Assembly: GCA_039636795.1 (NCBI GenBank)
Contig: CP143430.1
Coordinates: 1,612,001-1,676,000 of the forward strand
DNA length: 64,000 nucleotides
Reading direction: 5' to 3'
DNA from: Micrococcaceae bacterium Sec5.1
Lineage (GTDB): Bacteria; Actinomycetota; Actinomycetes; Actinomycetales; Micrococcaceae
The position numbers and the translations under genes are program-made. Below the pieces are notes generated by a model, which saw nothing but the letters and a program-made list of their open reading frames with translations, made no database searches and was not told the origin of the DNA. Numbering within the stretch: the stretch's first letter is position 1; the number at the start of each line of letters is the position of its first letter. Shown here in pieces: positions 1-9,424 of this stretch.

Positions 1-747
1 TCCAAACAACTCGTGCAGGCCGGTGGATTCGTGCTCTGGCCGGAGCGTCCCACGTTGGAGGCTTACGCCACGATCTTCAAAGGCCCCATGGTCCTGCAGT
101 CCCTCGGGGTGAGCATGCTCATCACCGCCGTAGGCACCCTGCTTGCGTTGTTCGTGACCATCACCATGGCGTACGCCACCAGCCGATCAGTCCTTTTCGG
201 CCGCCCCGTGGTGCTCGCGGTATTGTTCACGCTCTTGTTCGCGCCGGGCCTCATCCCGTCCTTCCTCATGATTCGTCAGCTCGGGCTGCTGGACTCGCTG
301 TGGTCGCTGATCCTCCCGGGTATATTCGGCGCCTTCAACTTCGTGGTGATGCGCTCCTTCTTCATGAACATCCCGGGTGAACTGATCGAAAGCGCCCGGA
401 TCGATGGTGCCAACGATTGGCAGATCCTGTGGCGGATCGTCATGCCGCTGTCCAAGGCCGTCATCGCCGTCGTGGGTTTGTTTTATGCCGTTGGTTTCTG
501 GAACTCGTTCTTCAACGCACTGCTCTACATCAATGACCACAGCAAATGGCCCATCCAGTTGCTGCTCCGGAACTTCGTAGTCCAGGGCAGCGGGGCGGCA
601 GACCAGCTCGGAATCACCACCACACCTCCGCCGCAATCCATCCAGATGGCTGTAGTGGTGGTGGCGCTGGTTCCCATCCTGATGGTTTACCCGTTCCTCC
701 AAAAGCACTTTGCCAAGGGCGTCATCACCGGCGCCGTGAAGGGCTAG
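1..747 (+). CDS. Carbohydrate ABC transporter permease (5'-truncated)
   Basis: Inner-membrane permease subunit of a binding-protein-dependent sugar importer, MalG/YtcP type. The reading frame is open to base 1 (the first codons read S K Q L V Q A), so the true start lies upstream and the GTG at 13 is internal. The visible 249 residues hold about five hydrophobic segments. The cytoplasmic EAA loop that contacts the ATPase is at about residues 125-140 counted from the GTG at 13 (ESARIDGANDWQ then MPLS). The binding-protein gene follows 68 bases downstream on the same strand, then a LacI regulator, so this is the distal end of an inducible ABC operon. No ATPase is visible; such systems often share an unlinked MsiK/MalK-type ATPase. 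Confidence 0.9.
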   Translation, partial: SKQLVQAGGFVLWPERPTLEAYATIFKGPMVLQSLGVSMLITAVGTLLALFVTITMAYATSRSVLFGRPVVLAVLFTLLFAPGLIPSFLMIRQLGLLDSLWSLILPGIFGAFNFVVMRSFFMNIPGELIESARIDGANDWQILWRIVMPLSKAVIAVVGLFYAVGFWNSFFNALLYINDHSKWPIQLLLRNFVVQGSGAADQLGITTTPPPQSIQMAVVVVALVPILMVYPFLQKHFAKGVITGAVKG

Positions 748-815
748 TCGTTTACGCGGCATCCCTGACCACTAACAGCATCAACTACCAGTAAAGAACC
801 AGAAAGGGTTACGCC

Positions 816-2477
816 ATGACGAGCACTACCTCAGGACAGGCTGGATTCAGCCGTCGCGGCTTCCTTGGCCTCGCGGGCCTGGCCGTCACCGCCGTCGGCC
901 TGTCTGCTTGCGGGGGTGGTGGAGCTGCGAGCAACGGAGGCGCAGCTGCCTCCGCTTCGGTCAAGCTGCCCACCTACAAGGAATTCACCGGAGTGAGTCC
1001 GGATCTTGCCGGTAACGCCAAAGGCCTGCAGGCCGGCTACTTCAAACTGCCCACCGCCGTGCAGTCCGTGAAGACTCCGCCGCTTAAGGGCAAGGTGACC
1101 GGCCTGACGGAAACCTTCGAGACCATGAGTCCCGGCCTGAAGGACAACCCCTTCTGGCAGCGCCTCAACGCCAAACTCGGCGGCGACCTGGAACTGCAGA
1201 TCGCCGAGGACATCGGAGATGGTTATCCGGCCAAGTTCGCCACTGTCCTGGCCAGCAATGAACTGCCGGACCTGATGTGGGTGCCGCCGAACCAGGGAAT
1301 TCCCAATGTTGGCCCCATGCTCGAGGCGAAGTTCCAGGACCTGACGCCCTACCTCTCCGGTGACGCAGTGCTCGAGTTCCCCAACCTGGGCGCGCTGAAG
1401 CCCGATTCCTGGAAGACCGCCGTCGTGAACGGCAAGATCTGGGGAGCACCCATCCCGAGCACCCCGTTCGGCCAGGTGTACCTGGGCAACCACGACGCAT
1501 GGGCACAAGTAGGTGGTTTTGAGGCTTCGAGCGCGGACGAGTTCCTGGACAAGGCGAAGGAACTGACCCGTCCTGGCGATCAGAAATATGCTCTGGAGCC
1601 CGCGTATATCAATGCTCTGCACATGGTTACCGAGTGGTTTGGCGCCCCGAACAGCTGGGCCATCAACAAGGACCGTACGCTGACGCACTTATACGAAACT
1701 GATGAGTACATGGCCGGCGTGGAGTTCACCGCCAAGATGTTCGCAGCCGGCGTTTTCTACCCGGATTCCAAGGCCACGGACATTCGTTCCCGCGTTGCCA
1801 ATGGCAGTGTTGCGGCACAGGTGGTGGTGGGTCCCCATGACCTCCGCAGCTACCGGGCGCTGAACAAGACCGCCAAGTTTGACATCCTCATTCCGTTCAG
1901 CGCCGACGGGAAGGTCAAGCCAACCTACGACATGGGCTACGGGACGGTGGGTTTCACGCCGTTCAAGAAGGCTGGGGAGGACAAGATCCGTGAGCTGCTG
2001 GCCCTCATCAACTACCTGTCGGCACCGTTTGGCACGGTGGAGTACATGCAGAAGAACTTCGGCGAGCTCGGCCAGGATTACACCCTGGATGGTTCGGGCA
2101 ACCCGGTGCGTACGGAGACGGGAACCACGAATGCGCCTGGCTTGGTCTCGGCGTTGAACATCATGTCCAGCCCGGAGAACGTCATTTTCAATCCGGGATT
2201 CGACGACGACACCCGGTATGTCAGCGAGCAGGAAGAAAAATTGCTGGAGCTCGCATGGCGCAACCCCACCAATGGTTCCTACTCCGATACGAACGCCAAG
2301 GTGGGGGCGAAGATCACCAAACAGCTCCGCGACAAGGTGGTGGACATCATCACCGGACGGGCCAAGATCGATGAACTCAAGGACGCGGTCAAGCGCTGGA
2401 AGAGCGAAGGCGGTGACAAGATGCGCGACGAATTCCAGGCCGCGTTGGATCCCGAAGCTCCCGTGTTCAGGAGCTAG
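816..2477 (+). CDS. Extracellular solute-binding lipoprotein of sugar ABC transporter
   Basis: Captures the substrate outside the membrane for the permease encoded just upstream. The N-terminus has twin arginines at residues 13-14 (SRRGFLG), a hydrophobic core and a lipobox LSAC with the lipidated cysteine at residue 32, so Tat export and lipid anchoring are likely. A Gly/Ala/Ser linker follows. At 553 residues it is longer than typical maltose-type binding proteins (about 400-430) and closer to the LplA/YtcQ group, whose partners resemble the permease seen here. A purine-rich AGAAAGGG lies before the ATG. Substrate cannot be told from the sequence; an oligosaccharide or glycoside is inferred from the neighbours. 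Confidence 0.9.
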   Translation: MTSTTSGQAGFSRRGFLGLAGLAVTAVGLSACGGGGAASNGGAAASASVKLPTYKEFTGVSPDLAGNAKGLQAGYFKLPTAVQSVKTPPLKGKVTGLTETFETMSPGLKDNPFWQRLNAKLGGDLELQIAEDIGDGYPAKFATVLASNELPDLMWVPPNQGIPNVGPMLEAKFQDLTPYLSGDAVLEFPNLGALKPDSWKTAVVNGKIWGAPIPSTPFGQVYLGNHDAWAQVGGFEASSADEFLDKAKELTRPGDQKYALEPAYINALHMVTEWFGAPNSWAINKDRTLTHLYETDEYMAGVEFTAKMFAAGVFYPDSKATDIRSRVANGSVAAQVVVGPHDLRSYRALNKTAKFDILIPFSADGKVKPTYDMGYGTVGFTPFKKAGEDKIRELLALINYLSAPFGTVEYMQKNFGELGQDYTLDGSGNPVRTETGTTNAPGLVSALNIMSSPENVIFNPGFDDDTRYVSEQEEKLLELAWRNPTNGSYSDTNAKVGAKITKQLRDKVVDIITGRAKIDELKDAVKRWKSEGGDKMRDEFQAALDPEAPVFRS

Positions 2478-2519
2478 CCTCAAAAAACCAGAAGAAACAC
2501 CAACAAGCAGGGGGAAATC

Positions 2520-3572
2520 ATGGCAAAAGCGAGTAACACGGGCGTCCGGCCCACCATTCGCATGGTGGCCGAACTCGCGGGTGTTTCCACGGCCACGGTT
2601 TCCTATGTGTTGTCCGGTCGCCGGGGTGATGCGGGACCGGGAGTTTCGGACCCGACGGCGGAGAAGGTCAAGGCAGTTGCGGAGCGGCTTGGCTACCGCC
2701 CCAACCAGGCTGCCCGGGCTATCCGGACAGGGCAGACGAACACCGTCATCCTGTCATTGACCATGCTGTCCGATCCTTGGTCGTTATCCGTCATCGAGGC
2801 GGTGCAAAAGGCGGCAGCTCCCTTGGGGATCACGCCGATGATCCTTGGCGACGCCGACTGGGTGAAGGTCCTTGGCACTCATAACGCCGATGCCGTCTTC
2901 GTGGATGCAGTCCGGCCCGAACAACGGGGCGCACTTCGGAAACTCGCGGAGCATGGGACCACGCTCGTGGCTTTTGACGAAGAGCTTGAACCTGAGGGCT
3001 TTGACGTCATCAGGTCTATTGCAGGGCCAGGTTGCCGCATGGCCGTGGAGCACCTCCTCCACGGCCATCGGAGGATCGCTTGCGTCACCCCGGCCACGGC
3101 TGCCGGCGCCTCGGGCGGCACCCGCTACCGGGCCTACTCAGAGGCCCTGGTGGAAGCCGGCATCCCGGAAAACGAGGATTATGTGGGCCTCTTCGATGGC
3201 ACGTCCGCCGGTGCGTATGCTGCCACAACGCGGCTGCTCAGCCTGCCGGAGCGGCCTAGTGCCATCTACGCCACCACGGACTTCGCCGCCGTCGCTGCCA
3301 TCAATGCGGCTCAACGGCTCGGGCTCGCCGTTGGTGTTGACGTGGACATCATTGGCGTGGGCAACACTGTGGAGGGGGAGCGGATGTCGCCGTCGCTCAG
3401 CACGGTGGGCCCCGTGGATTTCTTCGGCAAAATGGCCCGGCTTCTCTTGCAGCGGGCGACGGCACCCGCTGGCCCGGAGGCCAAGGGCGAGCCGGCGGTC
3501 CTGGACTTCCCGTGGCACCTGTTCGTGCGCGAATCCGCACCCCACCGCAGCTCAGCAACCAGACTTTTTTAA
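2520..3572 (+). CDS. LacI-family transcriptional regulator
   Basis: Local sugar-responsive repressor. The N-terminal helix-turn-helix is at about residues 13-35 (MVAELAGVSTATVSYVL then SGR), followed by the hinge region (RLGYRPNQAARAIRTG) and a periplasmic-binding-like effector domain to residue 350, the usual family length. It starts 42 bases after the binding-protein gene and is followed 28 bases later by a Gfo/Idh/MocA oxidoreductase, so it is probably cotranscribed with and controls the ABC operon. The operator is not in view because the operon start lies left of the window. Confidence 0.9.
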   Translation: MAKASNTGVRPTIRMVAELAGVSTATVSYVLSGRRGDAGPGVSDPTAEKVKAVAERLGYRPNQAARAIRTGQTNTVILSLTMLSDPWSLSVIEAVQKAAAPLGITPMILGDADWVKVLGTHNADAVFVDAVRPEQRGALRKLAEHGTTLVAFDEELEPEGFDVIRSIAGPGCRMAVEHLLHGHRRIACVTPATAAGASGGTRYRAYSEALVEAGIPENEDYVGLFDGTSAGAYAATTRLLSLPERPSAIYATTDFAAVAAINAAQRLGLAVGVDVDIIGVGNTVEGERMSPSLSTVGPVDFFGKMARLLLQRATAPAGPEAKGEPAVLDFPWHLFVRESAPHRSSATRLF

Positions 3573-3600
3573 ACGAACCAGCAGAAGGAAATTGCACCTC

Positions 3601-4785
3601 ATGGAAAAGGATTTGAAGGTCGGCATCGTGGGTTTCGGCCTGCGCTCCGGGCTGTGGAGACACGCCCATAAACCGGGTCACGGCTCTGAAGTCACCATCG
3701 TCTGTGACGTGAGCGAGAGGGGACGGGCGGACGCCGCGGCGAGCATCCCCTCGGCCCGCATCACCAGCGACCTCGAAGAAGTGCTCGCCAGCGACCTGGA
3801 CGCTGTCCTGGTGTTGACCCCCGATAACCAGCATGCCGCCGTCGCGGTTCGTACGCTCAAGGCCGGCATTGCGACCTTCTGTGAGAAGCCCCTGGATATC
3901 ACCGTGGAGGCAGCGGACCTGATTTTGAAGACGGCCTATGAGACCGGAACGCGCTTGTACGTTGGACACAATATGCGGCACATGCCGGTTGTAGTACAGA
4001 TGCGCCAAATCATTCAGGAGGGCAAGATCGGCGAGGTCAAGGCCATCTGGTGCCGGCACTTTGTCGGCGATGGCGGGGACTACTACTTCAAGGACTGGCA
4101 TGCCCAGCGCGCCAATGTCACCTCCCTGCTCCTCCAAAAAGGGGCGCACGACATCGACGTGATCCACTGGCTGGCCGGCGGGTACACCAAGCGGGTTGCC
4201 GCCGTCGGTGATCTCGCGGTCTATGGCGATGTCACCAACCGCAGCAACAACGCGGGCAAGCGCATGGGCGAATGGTACTCGGTGGACAATTGGCCGCCCA
4301 CGGAGCAGAGAGGCCTGGCTGAGGTGATCGACGTCGAGGACATTTCCATGATGAACATGGTCCTGGACAACGGCGTTCTGGCTTCGTACCAGCAGTGCCA
4401 CTTCACCCCCGATTACTGGCGCAACTACACCATCATTGGCACCAGGGGCAGAATCGAGAACTTCGGCGACGGCCCCGGGAACACCATCAACGTCTGGACC
4501 AGCCGGACCTCGGGCTATGCGGCGCCGGACGAGGTACACACAATCCAGGACGGTGACGGCGGCCATGGGGGCGCAGACCCGCGCCTTATCGAGGAGTTCC
4601 TTCGCTTCGCTTCCCGAGGCGGCCAAACGCAGACCAGTCCCGTAGCTGCACGGCAGGCAGTGGTGGCCGGCGTACTCGCCACCGAATCGCTGCGCGGCGA
4701 CGGCTGCGCGCGGGAGGTCCCTGCACTGCCCGCCGGGCTTGTGGCCTACTTCGACGCCGGACAACCGGCCTTGGCCCGTGGCTAG
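3601..4785 (+). CDS. Gfo/Idh/MocA family oxidoreductase
   Basis: NAD(P)-dependent sugar or polyol dehydrogenase, 394 residues. The Rossmann motif VGIVGFGLRSG is at residues 7-17; the CEKPLD motif (family EKP, with the conserved lysine) and GHNMRH follow, then the C-terminal beta-sheet domain. I chose the ATG at 3601, preceded by AGAAGGAA; a longer in-frame extension upstream overlaps the lacI gene in another frame and is not credible. It probably oxidises the sugar imported by the upstream ABC system. Its stop codon abuts the stop codon of the convergent LysR gene with no base between. Confidence 0.88.
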   Translation: MEKDLKVGIVGFGLRSGLWRHAHKPGHGSEVTIVCDVSERGRADAAASIPSARITSDLEEVLASDLDAVLVLTPDNQHAAVAVRTLKAGIATFCEKPLDITVEAADLILKTAYETGTRLYVGHNMRHMPVVVQMRQIIQEGKIGEVKAIWCRHFVGDGGDYYFKDWHAQRANVTSLLLQKGAHDIDVIHWLAGGYTKRVAAVGDLAVYGDVTNRSNNAGKRMGEWYSVDNWPPTEQRGLAEVIDVEDISMMNMVLDNGVLASYQQCHFTPDYWRNYTIIGTRGRIENFGDGPGNTINVWTSRTSGYAAPDEVHTIQDGDGGHGGADPRLIEEFLRFASRGGQTQTSPVAARQAVVAGVLATESLRGDGCAREVPALPAGLVAYFDAGQPALARG

Positions 4786-5712
4786 CTAGCGGGGGCTGGA
4801 TAGCTCGATAAGTTCGGTCATGACGGTTTGAAGTGACTCGCAAACCGTCATGACTGATTTCCGTTTCAGCGTTTCGGGCCTGGCCAGGATGTCGATCTTA
4901 CGCACCGCGTTCACGCCGGATAGGGGCCGCAGCACAACGCCGGCATCCAGGACGCGCCGCGCCGTGAACCTTGGCAGGAGTCCGATCGCGCCGCCAGCCG
5001 CCACAAGTGCGGCAACAGTTGAGTAGTCGTTGATGCGGTGCAGCACTTCGGCGGGCCGTCCACTCACGGCAACGACGGCGGCGAGCACGTCCGCAGGGGA
5101 GTAGCCGTCGCGGCTGGTCACCCAGGTTTCATCCACGACGTCGGAGGGCTTGAGTTCGCGCCGGGATGCCAGCGGGTGGTTCGCGGGTAGGGCGACGTCC
5201 AAGGGTTCGTCCGCCAGTGGGATCACGGCCACTTTGTCTTCCGGCCACGGCGGGCTGTTATCCATCCTGTGTGCCAGCACGAGGTCGTAGCGGGCAACCA
5301 ACCCCGGGAAATCTTCCTGGGCCACATCCTCATCCGAGAGTCGGAGCCTAGGCGACTTCCCGCCGTCGGACGCCAACAGCGCTGCCAACGGCGCAAACAG
5401 CGCCTGACCCGCACTGTGGAAGGCACTGACACTGACAGGCGCGTCCGGAGCGTCGTGATAGGCGCCGATCGCTGCCCGCGCATCCGCCATGGCGTTCACG
5501 ACGGCGGCCCCGGCCTCGGCGAGGACCTGTCCAGCGTCGGTCAGCACCAGGGCGCGGCCTTCCTTGCGTGTCAGCGGAACGTCCACCGATTTCTGCAGGA
5601 GCGCGAGCTGTTGCGAAACGGCCGATGGGGTGACCATAAGAGTCTCGGCCACAGCTTTGACACTGCCCAGGTCGCCGAGTTCACGCAGCATCTGCAACTG
5701 ATGGATTTCCAT
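4786..5712 (-). CDS. LysR-family transcriptional regulator
   Basis: DNA-binding regulator of 308 residues. The N-terminal winged helix-turn-helix covers residues 1-60 ([20 protein letters not shown]), followed by the LysR substrate-binding domain. The start is the ATG at 5712 (MEIHQLQML); a TTG two codons upstream is less likely. The gene is divergent from tdh-kbl, the classical arrangement for a LysR protein that controls its neighbour, so regulation of threonine catabolism is the first guess. The shared 107-bp region holds a repeated CTAAATCGT. The effector is unknown. Confidence 0.88.
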   Translation of the reverse strand: MEIHQLQMLRELGDLGSVKAVAETLMVTPSAVSQQLALLQKSVDVPLTRKEGRALVLTDAGQVLAEAGAAVVNAMADARAAIGAYHDAPDAPVSVSAFHSAGQALFAPLAALLASDGGKSPRLRLSDEDVAQEDFPGLVARYDLVLAHRMDNSPPWPEDKVAVIPLADEPLDVALPANHPLASRRELKPSDVVDETWVTSRDGYSPADVLAAVVAVSGRPAEVLHRINDYSTVAALVAAGGAIGLLPRFTARRVLDAGVVLRPLSGVNAVRKIDILARPETLKRKSVMTVCESLQTVMTELIELSSPR

Positions 5713-5819
5713 TAGCAAATCCTAAATCGTTGATTGAGAAGAATCTAGTTGTGCTAAATCGTCAGCGGCGCTCTAATGGAGTCAGCAGCAGCGAAGCAGC
5801 CCCAGCAGTGAGGAATCCC
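5713..5819. promoter_or_regulatory. Divergent LysR/tdh control region
   Basis: Contains two direct copies of CTAAATCGT at 5722-5730 and 5754-5762, 32 bp apart (about three helical turns), within an AT-rich stretch unusual for this genome. TTAG-N6-CTAA symmetry overlaps the first copy. This fits a LysR-type two-site operator; the assignment to this regulator is inference. Confidence 0.5.
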
Positions 5820-6866
5820 ATGAAGGCTCTCTACAAATCCGGACCACATGCAGGGTTCGAACTCGTTGACCGTCCAGAGCCCGAAGCGGGACCCAGCGAC
5901 GTCAAGATCCGGGTCATGACCACGGGCATCTGCGGTACCGACCTCCACATCCAGAGCTGGGATGCCTGGGCCCAAAGCATCATCGAAACGCCGCTCATTG
6001 CGGGCCACGAGTTCTACGGTGAAGTAGTGGAAGTGGGCGAGGACGTCCGAGACGTCAAAGTTGGAGACCGGGTGTCCGGTGAAGGCCACGTGGTTTGCGG
6101 AATCTGCCGCAACTGCCGTGCTGGACGCCGCCAGATGTGCATCCACACCGTCTCCGTTGGAGTGCAGCGCGATGGTGCGTTCGCCGAATTTGTGGTCATT
6201 CCGGAGACCAACGTGTGGGTCCACCACGACGAATCCGTCACGCCGGAGCTCGGTGCCATCTTCGATCCCTTCGGCAACGCTGTCCACACAGCCCTGAGCT
6301 TCCCCTTGGTGGGCGAAGACGTCCTCATTACCGGCGCAGGACCCATCGGGCTGATGGCCATTGCCGTCGCCCGCCATGCTGGCGCCCGCAAGATCGCCAT
6401 CACTGACGTATCTGCTCCCCGACTGGAACTGGCCCGCCAAATGGGCGTTGACCTCGCCGTCGACGTTTCCAAAATGCGCGTCCGCGACGCACAGCGGGAG
6501 CTGGGTATGCGCGAAGGATTCGATATCGGCTTGGAAATGTCCGGACACCCCACGGCACTGCCTGAGATGATCGACAACATGAACCACGGCGGGCGGATCG
6601 CCATGCTGGGCCTTCCCAGCCAGTCCATCGACATCGACTGGGGCAAAGTGGTCACCCACATGCTCACGCTTAAGGGCATCTATGGCCGCGAAATGTTCGA
6701 GACGTGGTACGCGATGAGCGCCATGCTTTCTTCCAACCCTGTGCTGCACCGGAACATCTCCGCAGTGGTCACCGACAAGCTGTCGGCGACCGACTGGGAG
6801 AAGGGCTTCGACATCGCCCGCGCCGGAACCGGCGGCAAAGTAGTCCTCGACTGGACCGAACTCTAA
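5820..6866 (+). CDS. tdh: L-threonine 3-dehydrogenase
   Basis: Zinc-dependent medium-chain dehydrogenase that oxidises L-threonine to 2-amino-3-oxobutanoate with NAD+. The protein is 348 residues. Catalytic-zinc ligands are Cys38 (ICGTD) and His63-Glu64 (AGHE); structural-zinc cysteines are 93, 96, 99 and 107 (CGICRNC then C), the canonical TDH numbering. The nucleotide-binding GAGPIG motif follows. The start is the ATG at 5820 that yields the family N-terminus MKALYK; an upstream in-frame extension is rejected. kbl follows 47 bases downstream and uses the product. A divergent LysR gene probably controls the pair. Confidence 0.96.
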   Translation: MKALYKSGPHAGFELVDRPEPEAGPSDVKIRVMTTGICGTDLHIQSWDAWAQSIIETPLIAGHEFYGEVVEVGEDVRDVKVGDRVSGEGHVVCGICRNCRAGRRQMCIHTVSVGVQRDGAFAEFVVIPETNVWVHHDESVTPELGAIFDPFGNAVHTALSFPLVGEDVLITGAGPIGLMAIAVARHAGARKIAITDVSAPRLELARQMGVDLAVDVSKMRVRDAQRELGMREGFDIGLEMSGHPTALPEMIDNMNHGGRIAMLGLPSQSIDIDWGKVVTHMLTLKGIYGREMFETWYAMSAMLSSNPVLHRNISAVVTDKLSATDWEKGFDIARAGTGGKVVLDWTEL

Positions 6867-6913
6867 CCCCGCTGCCGCCACAGAACCTTTCCCGACGTAT
6901 TCAGGAGCACCCC

Positions 6914-8107
6914 ATGTACTCAGCCATCAAAGACCAACTCCAAGGCGAACTCGACGAGATCCGCAGCGCCGGCCTCTTCAAGACAGAACGCCACATCGAT
7001 TCCCCGCAGGCCAGCCACATCGCCGCCGGCCAACTCGGCCAGCCAGCTAACACAGTGCTGAACTTCTGCGCCAACAACTACCTGGGCCTGGCCGACCACC
7101 CGGACATCATTGCCGCAGCCAAGGCCGCCATGGACGAACGCGGCTTCGGCATGGCCTCTGTGCGCTTCATTTGTGGCACCCAGGATCTTCACCTTGAACT
7201 CGAGGCCCGTGTCTCGGCCTTTTTGGGCACCGAAGATACGATTCTGTTCTCCAGCTGCTTCGACGCCAACGGGGGTGTCTTCGAATCCCTTTTCGGCCCC
7301 GAAGACGCCATCGTCTCGGACTCGCTCAACCACGCATCGATCATCGACGGCATCCGCCTGAGCAAGGCCAAGCGCTTCCGCTACGCCAACCAGGACATGG
7401 CTGACCTTGAGGCGAAGCTCGTTGAGGCCGAGGGTTCCCGCCGGAAGATCATCGTCACCGATGGTGTGTTCTCCATGGACGGCTACCTTGCCCCGCTCGA
7501 AGCCATCTGCGACCTCGCCGAGAAGCACGACGCCCTCGTGATGGTGGACGACTCCCACGCCGTCGGCTTCATGGGACCCACGGGTGCCGGTACTCCCGAG
7601 CACGCAGGTGTTTCCCGGCGCGTGGACATTTACACCGGTACGTTCGGCAAGGCCCTCGGCGGGGCATCCGGCGGCTACGTTTCAGGCCGCGGCGAAATCG
7701 TCGCGATGCTGCGCCAGAAGGCCCGTCCGTACCTGTTCTCCAACTCCCTGGCGCCGGCCATCGTGGCCGCCACCATCAAGGCGATCGAGCTGGTCCAGGA
7801 ATCCGGCGAACTCCGCACCCGCCTGTTCGAAAACGCAGCCCTGTTCCGCCGCCGCATGAGCGAGGAAGGCTTCGAACTCCTCGAGGGGGAGCACGCCATC
7901 ATCCCCGTGATGTTCGGTGACGCCGTGATTGCCGCAAAGGTTGCGGATGAGATGCTCGGTCACGGTGTCTTCGTGACCGCCTTCAGCTACCCAGTAGTGC
8001 CGAAGGGCGCGGCCCGCATCCGCGTCCAGCTTTCCGCCGCGCACAGCGCGGACGACGTCGAAGCTTGCGTTCAGGCGTTCGTGAAGAGTCGCGCAGCGGT
8101 CGCCTAA
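6914..8107 (+). CDS. kbl: Glycine C-acetyltransferase (2-amino-3-ketobutyrate CoA ligase)
   Basis: PLP enzyme of the alpha-oxoamine synthase family that cleaves 2-amino-3-oxobutanoate with CoA to glycine and acetyl-CoA, completing threonine degradation started by Tdh. It is 397 residues, the normal length. The PLP-binding lysine is about residue 246 in [23 protein letters not shown] carries the cofactor-binding Asp and His. The start ATG at 6914 has CAGGAG seven bases upstream. It forms an operon with tdh. Confidence 0.96.
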   Translation: MYSAIKDQLQGELDEIRSAGLFKTERHIDSPQASHIAAGQLGQPANTVLNFCANNYLGLADHPDIIAAAKAAMDERGFGMASVRFICGTQDLHLELEARVSAFLGTEDTILFSSCFDANGGVFESLFGPEDAIVSDSLNHASIIDGIRLSKAKRFRYANQDMADLEAKLVEAEGSRRKIIVTDGVFSMDGYLAPLEAICDLAEKHDALVMVDDSHAVGFMGPTGAGTPEHAGVSRRVDIYTGTFGKALGGASGGYVSGRGEIVAMLRQKARPYLFSNSLAPAIVAATIKAIELVQESGELRTRLFENAALFRRRMSEEGFELLEGEHAIIPVMFGDAVIAAKVADEMLGHGVFVTAFSYPVVPKGAARIRVQLSAAHSADDVEACVQAFVKSRAAVA

Positions 8108-8114
8108 GCAACGC

Positions 8115-8276
8115 TCTCTCACATCCTGCCGCGTCAGGCCTGATCTTCTCTCACATCCTGCTGCTTTCCACCGGATGTTCCATCACTTTCTTGACGCAAG
8201 GGAGAGAACATCGGGGCGTTGGGGGTTGGACGTGAAGGAACATCCGGCCGTTGGGGGTTGGATGTGGGAGAGGATC
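8115..8276. repeat. Cluster of direct and inverted repeats between kbl and the oxidoreductase
   Basis: Noncoding DNA packed with short repeats: TCTCTCACATCCTGC at 8115-8129 and 8147-8161; an inverted copy of GATCYTCTCYCACATCC at 8260-8276 (15 of 17 match to 8142-8158); a perfect 11-bp inverted pair CCGGATGTTCC at 8171-8181 and GGAACATCCGG at 8237-8247; and CGTTGGGGGTTGGA twice. It looks like an intergenic repeat family or a structured element; function unknown. Confidence 0.75.
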
Positions 8277-8303
8277 GATCTGTGCACCCTTCATGCCGTC
8301 TGA

Positions 8304-8315
8304 CAGGATGGAGCC
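8304..8315 (+). promoter_or_regulatory. Candidate leaderless -10 box
   Basis: CAGGAT at 8304-8309 sits six bases before the ATG at 8316, the distance expected when transcription starts at the start codon. No convincing -35 box was seen. Confidence 0.4.
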
Positions 8316-9413
8316 ATGGCTTCGAATTATGACGTGGTAATCGTTGGCGGCGGCATTGCGGGTCTTTCTTTGGCGTCCGCGCTCGCAGGCCGGTGCACGG
8401 TTGCGCTGGTGGAGGCTGAGCAATCGTTGGCCTTCCACACCTCCTCACGCTCAGCCCGCCAACTGATTCCGAGTTACGGGCCGCCCATAGTGCAGGAACT
8501 TACGGTCCGGACCCTGGAGCTGATGAGGGCGCGCGACGCCGATCTTCCCGAGCCCGTCCTTACCCCACGCAGGTTCATGCTGGTGGGCGATGAGGAAACA
8601 GTCCGGGCAGAAGCCAGCGGCAACATGCACACAATCACCCACGCTGAAGCCATGCAGCTCTGCCCGGTCCTGAAGCCGGACTCGTTCACGGCTGCGGGGT
8701 TGGACGATGGCTCGTTTGGTTGCAATGCGCCGGCCTTGTTGGAAGATCACCGGAAGAGGGCTCAGGCGGCGGGAGCCGACATCATCACCGGTGCGCGTGT
8801 CCACTCGGCCCAGCGGCTCGGAAGTGGCTGGCAGGTGGGTGCCGGAACGGAAGGTTTCCAGTCCGCCGTCGTGGTTAATGCCGCGGGTGCGTGGGCGGAT
8901 GAGTTGGCCGTCATCAGCGGCGTGGAGAAGTTGGGACTGCAGCCTTATCGGCGGACCGCGGCGATTGTGAACGTCGAGCAATCGCTGACGCCGCAAACGC
9001 CCATGGTGGCTGCAGCCGATCACTCGTTCTACTTCCGCGCCGAGGGCAACCAGGTGCTCATCTCGCCGTCGGAAACCGTGCCCAGCGGGGCCGAAGACGC
9101 TAAACCTTATGCCGGTGATGTGGACAAACTCATCAGCAGGCTCAACTCACTGACAACCTTGGGCATCCGTTCAGTGGATCGTGCATGGACGGGGTTGCGG
9201 ACAGAAGCTGCGGACGGAATCCCGGTGGTTGGCTTCGACGCCGAAGCGAAGGGCTTTTTCTGGCTGGCCGGGCAGGGCGGCTACGGATTCCAGACGTCCT
9301 CAGCCATCGCCGAGCTGGCGGCCGGCCTGATCCTGGGCGAGGTAAAAGAGGACAGTCCGGAATCCCGGACAGCCGAACAGCTTGCGGCCGTTCGCTGGTC
9401 CATCCGGCGCTGA
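8316..9413 (+). CDS. FAD-dependent oxidoreductase, DAO family
   Basis: Flavoenzyme of the D-amino-acid oxidase/glycine oxidase/sarcosine oxidase family, 365 residues. The N-terminal dinucleotide-binding motif is VVIVGGGIAGLSLASAL at residues 7-23, and a C-terminal FAD contact GQGGYGFQTS is near residues 315-325. The usual length for the family is 360-420. It would oxidise an amine or amino acid to the imine; the substrate cannot be assigned. It lies 11 bases upstream of hutI and downstream of tdh-kbl, so a role in amino-acid catabolism fits. A second start six bases after a -10-like CAGGAT suggests leaderless transcription. Confidence 0.85.
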   Translation: MASNYDVVIVGGGIAGLSLASALAGRCTVALVEAEQSLAFHTSSRSARQLIPSYGPPIVQELTVRTLELMRARDADLPEPVLTPRRFMLVGDEETVRAEASGNMHTITHAEAMQLCPVLKPDSFTAAGLDDGSFGCNAPALLEDHRKRAQAAGADIITGARVHSAQRLGSGWQVGAGTEGFQSAVVVNAAGAWADELAVISGVEKLGLQPYRRTAAIVNVEQSLTPQTPMVAAADHSFYFRAEGNQVLISPSETVPSGAEDAKPYAGDVDKLISRLNSLTTLGIRSVDRAWTGLRTEAADGIPVVGFDAEAKGFFWLAGQGGYGFQTSSAIAELAAGLILGEVKEDSPESRTAEQLAAVRWSIRR

Positions 9414-9424
9414 ACAATAGGGAC
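9413..9424 (+). promoter_or_regulatory. Candidate leaderless -10 box of hutI
   Basis: AACAAT at 9413-9418 ends six bases before the ATG at 9425. It overlaps the stop codon region of the preceding gene, so hutI may have its own start as well as read-through. Confidence 0.35.

Noticed and set aside
3397..4764. Long minus-strand open frame of 455 codons opposite the Gfo/Idh/MocA gene
   Set aside because: It mirrors a well-supported gene, has no family motifs and arises from the GC-rich codon pattern.
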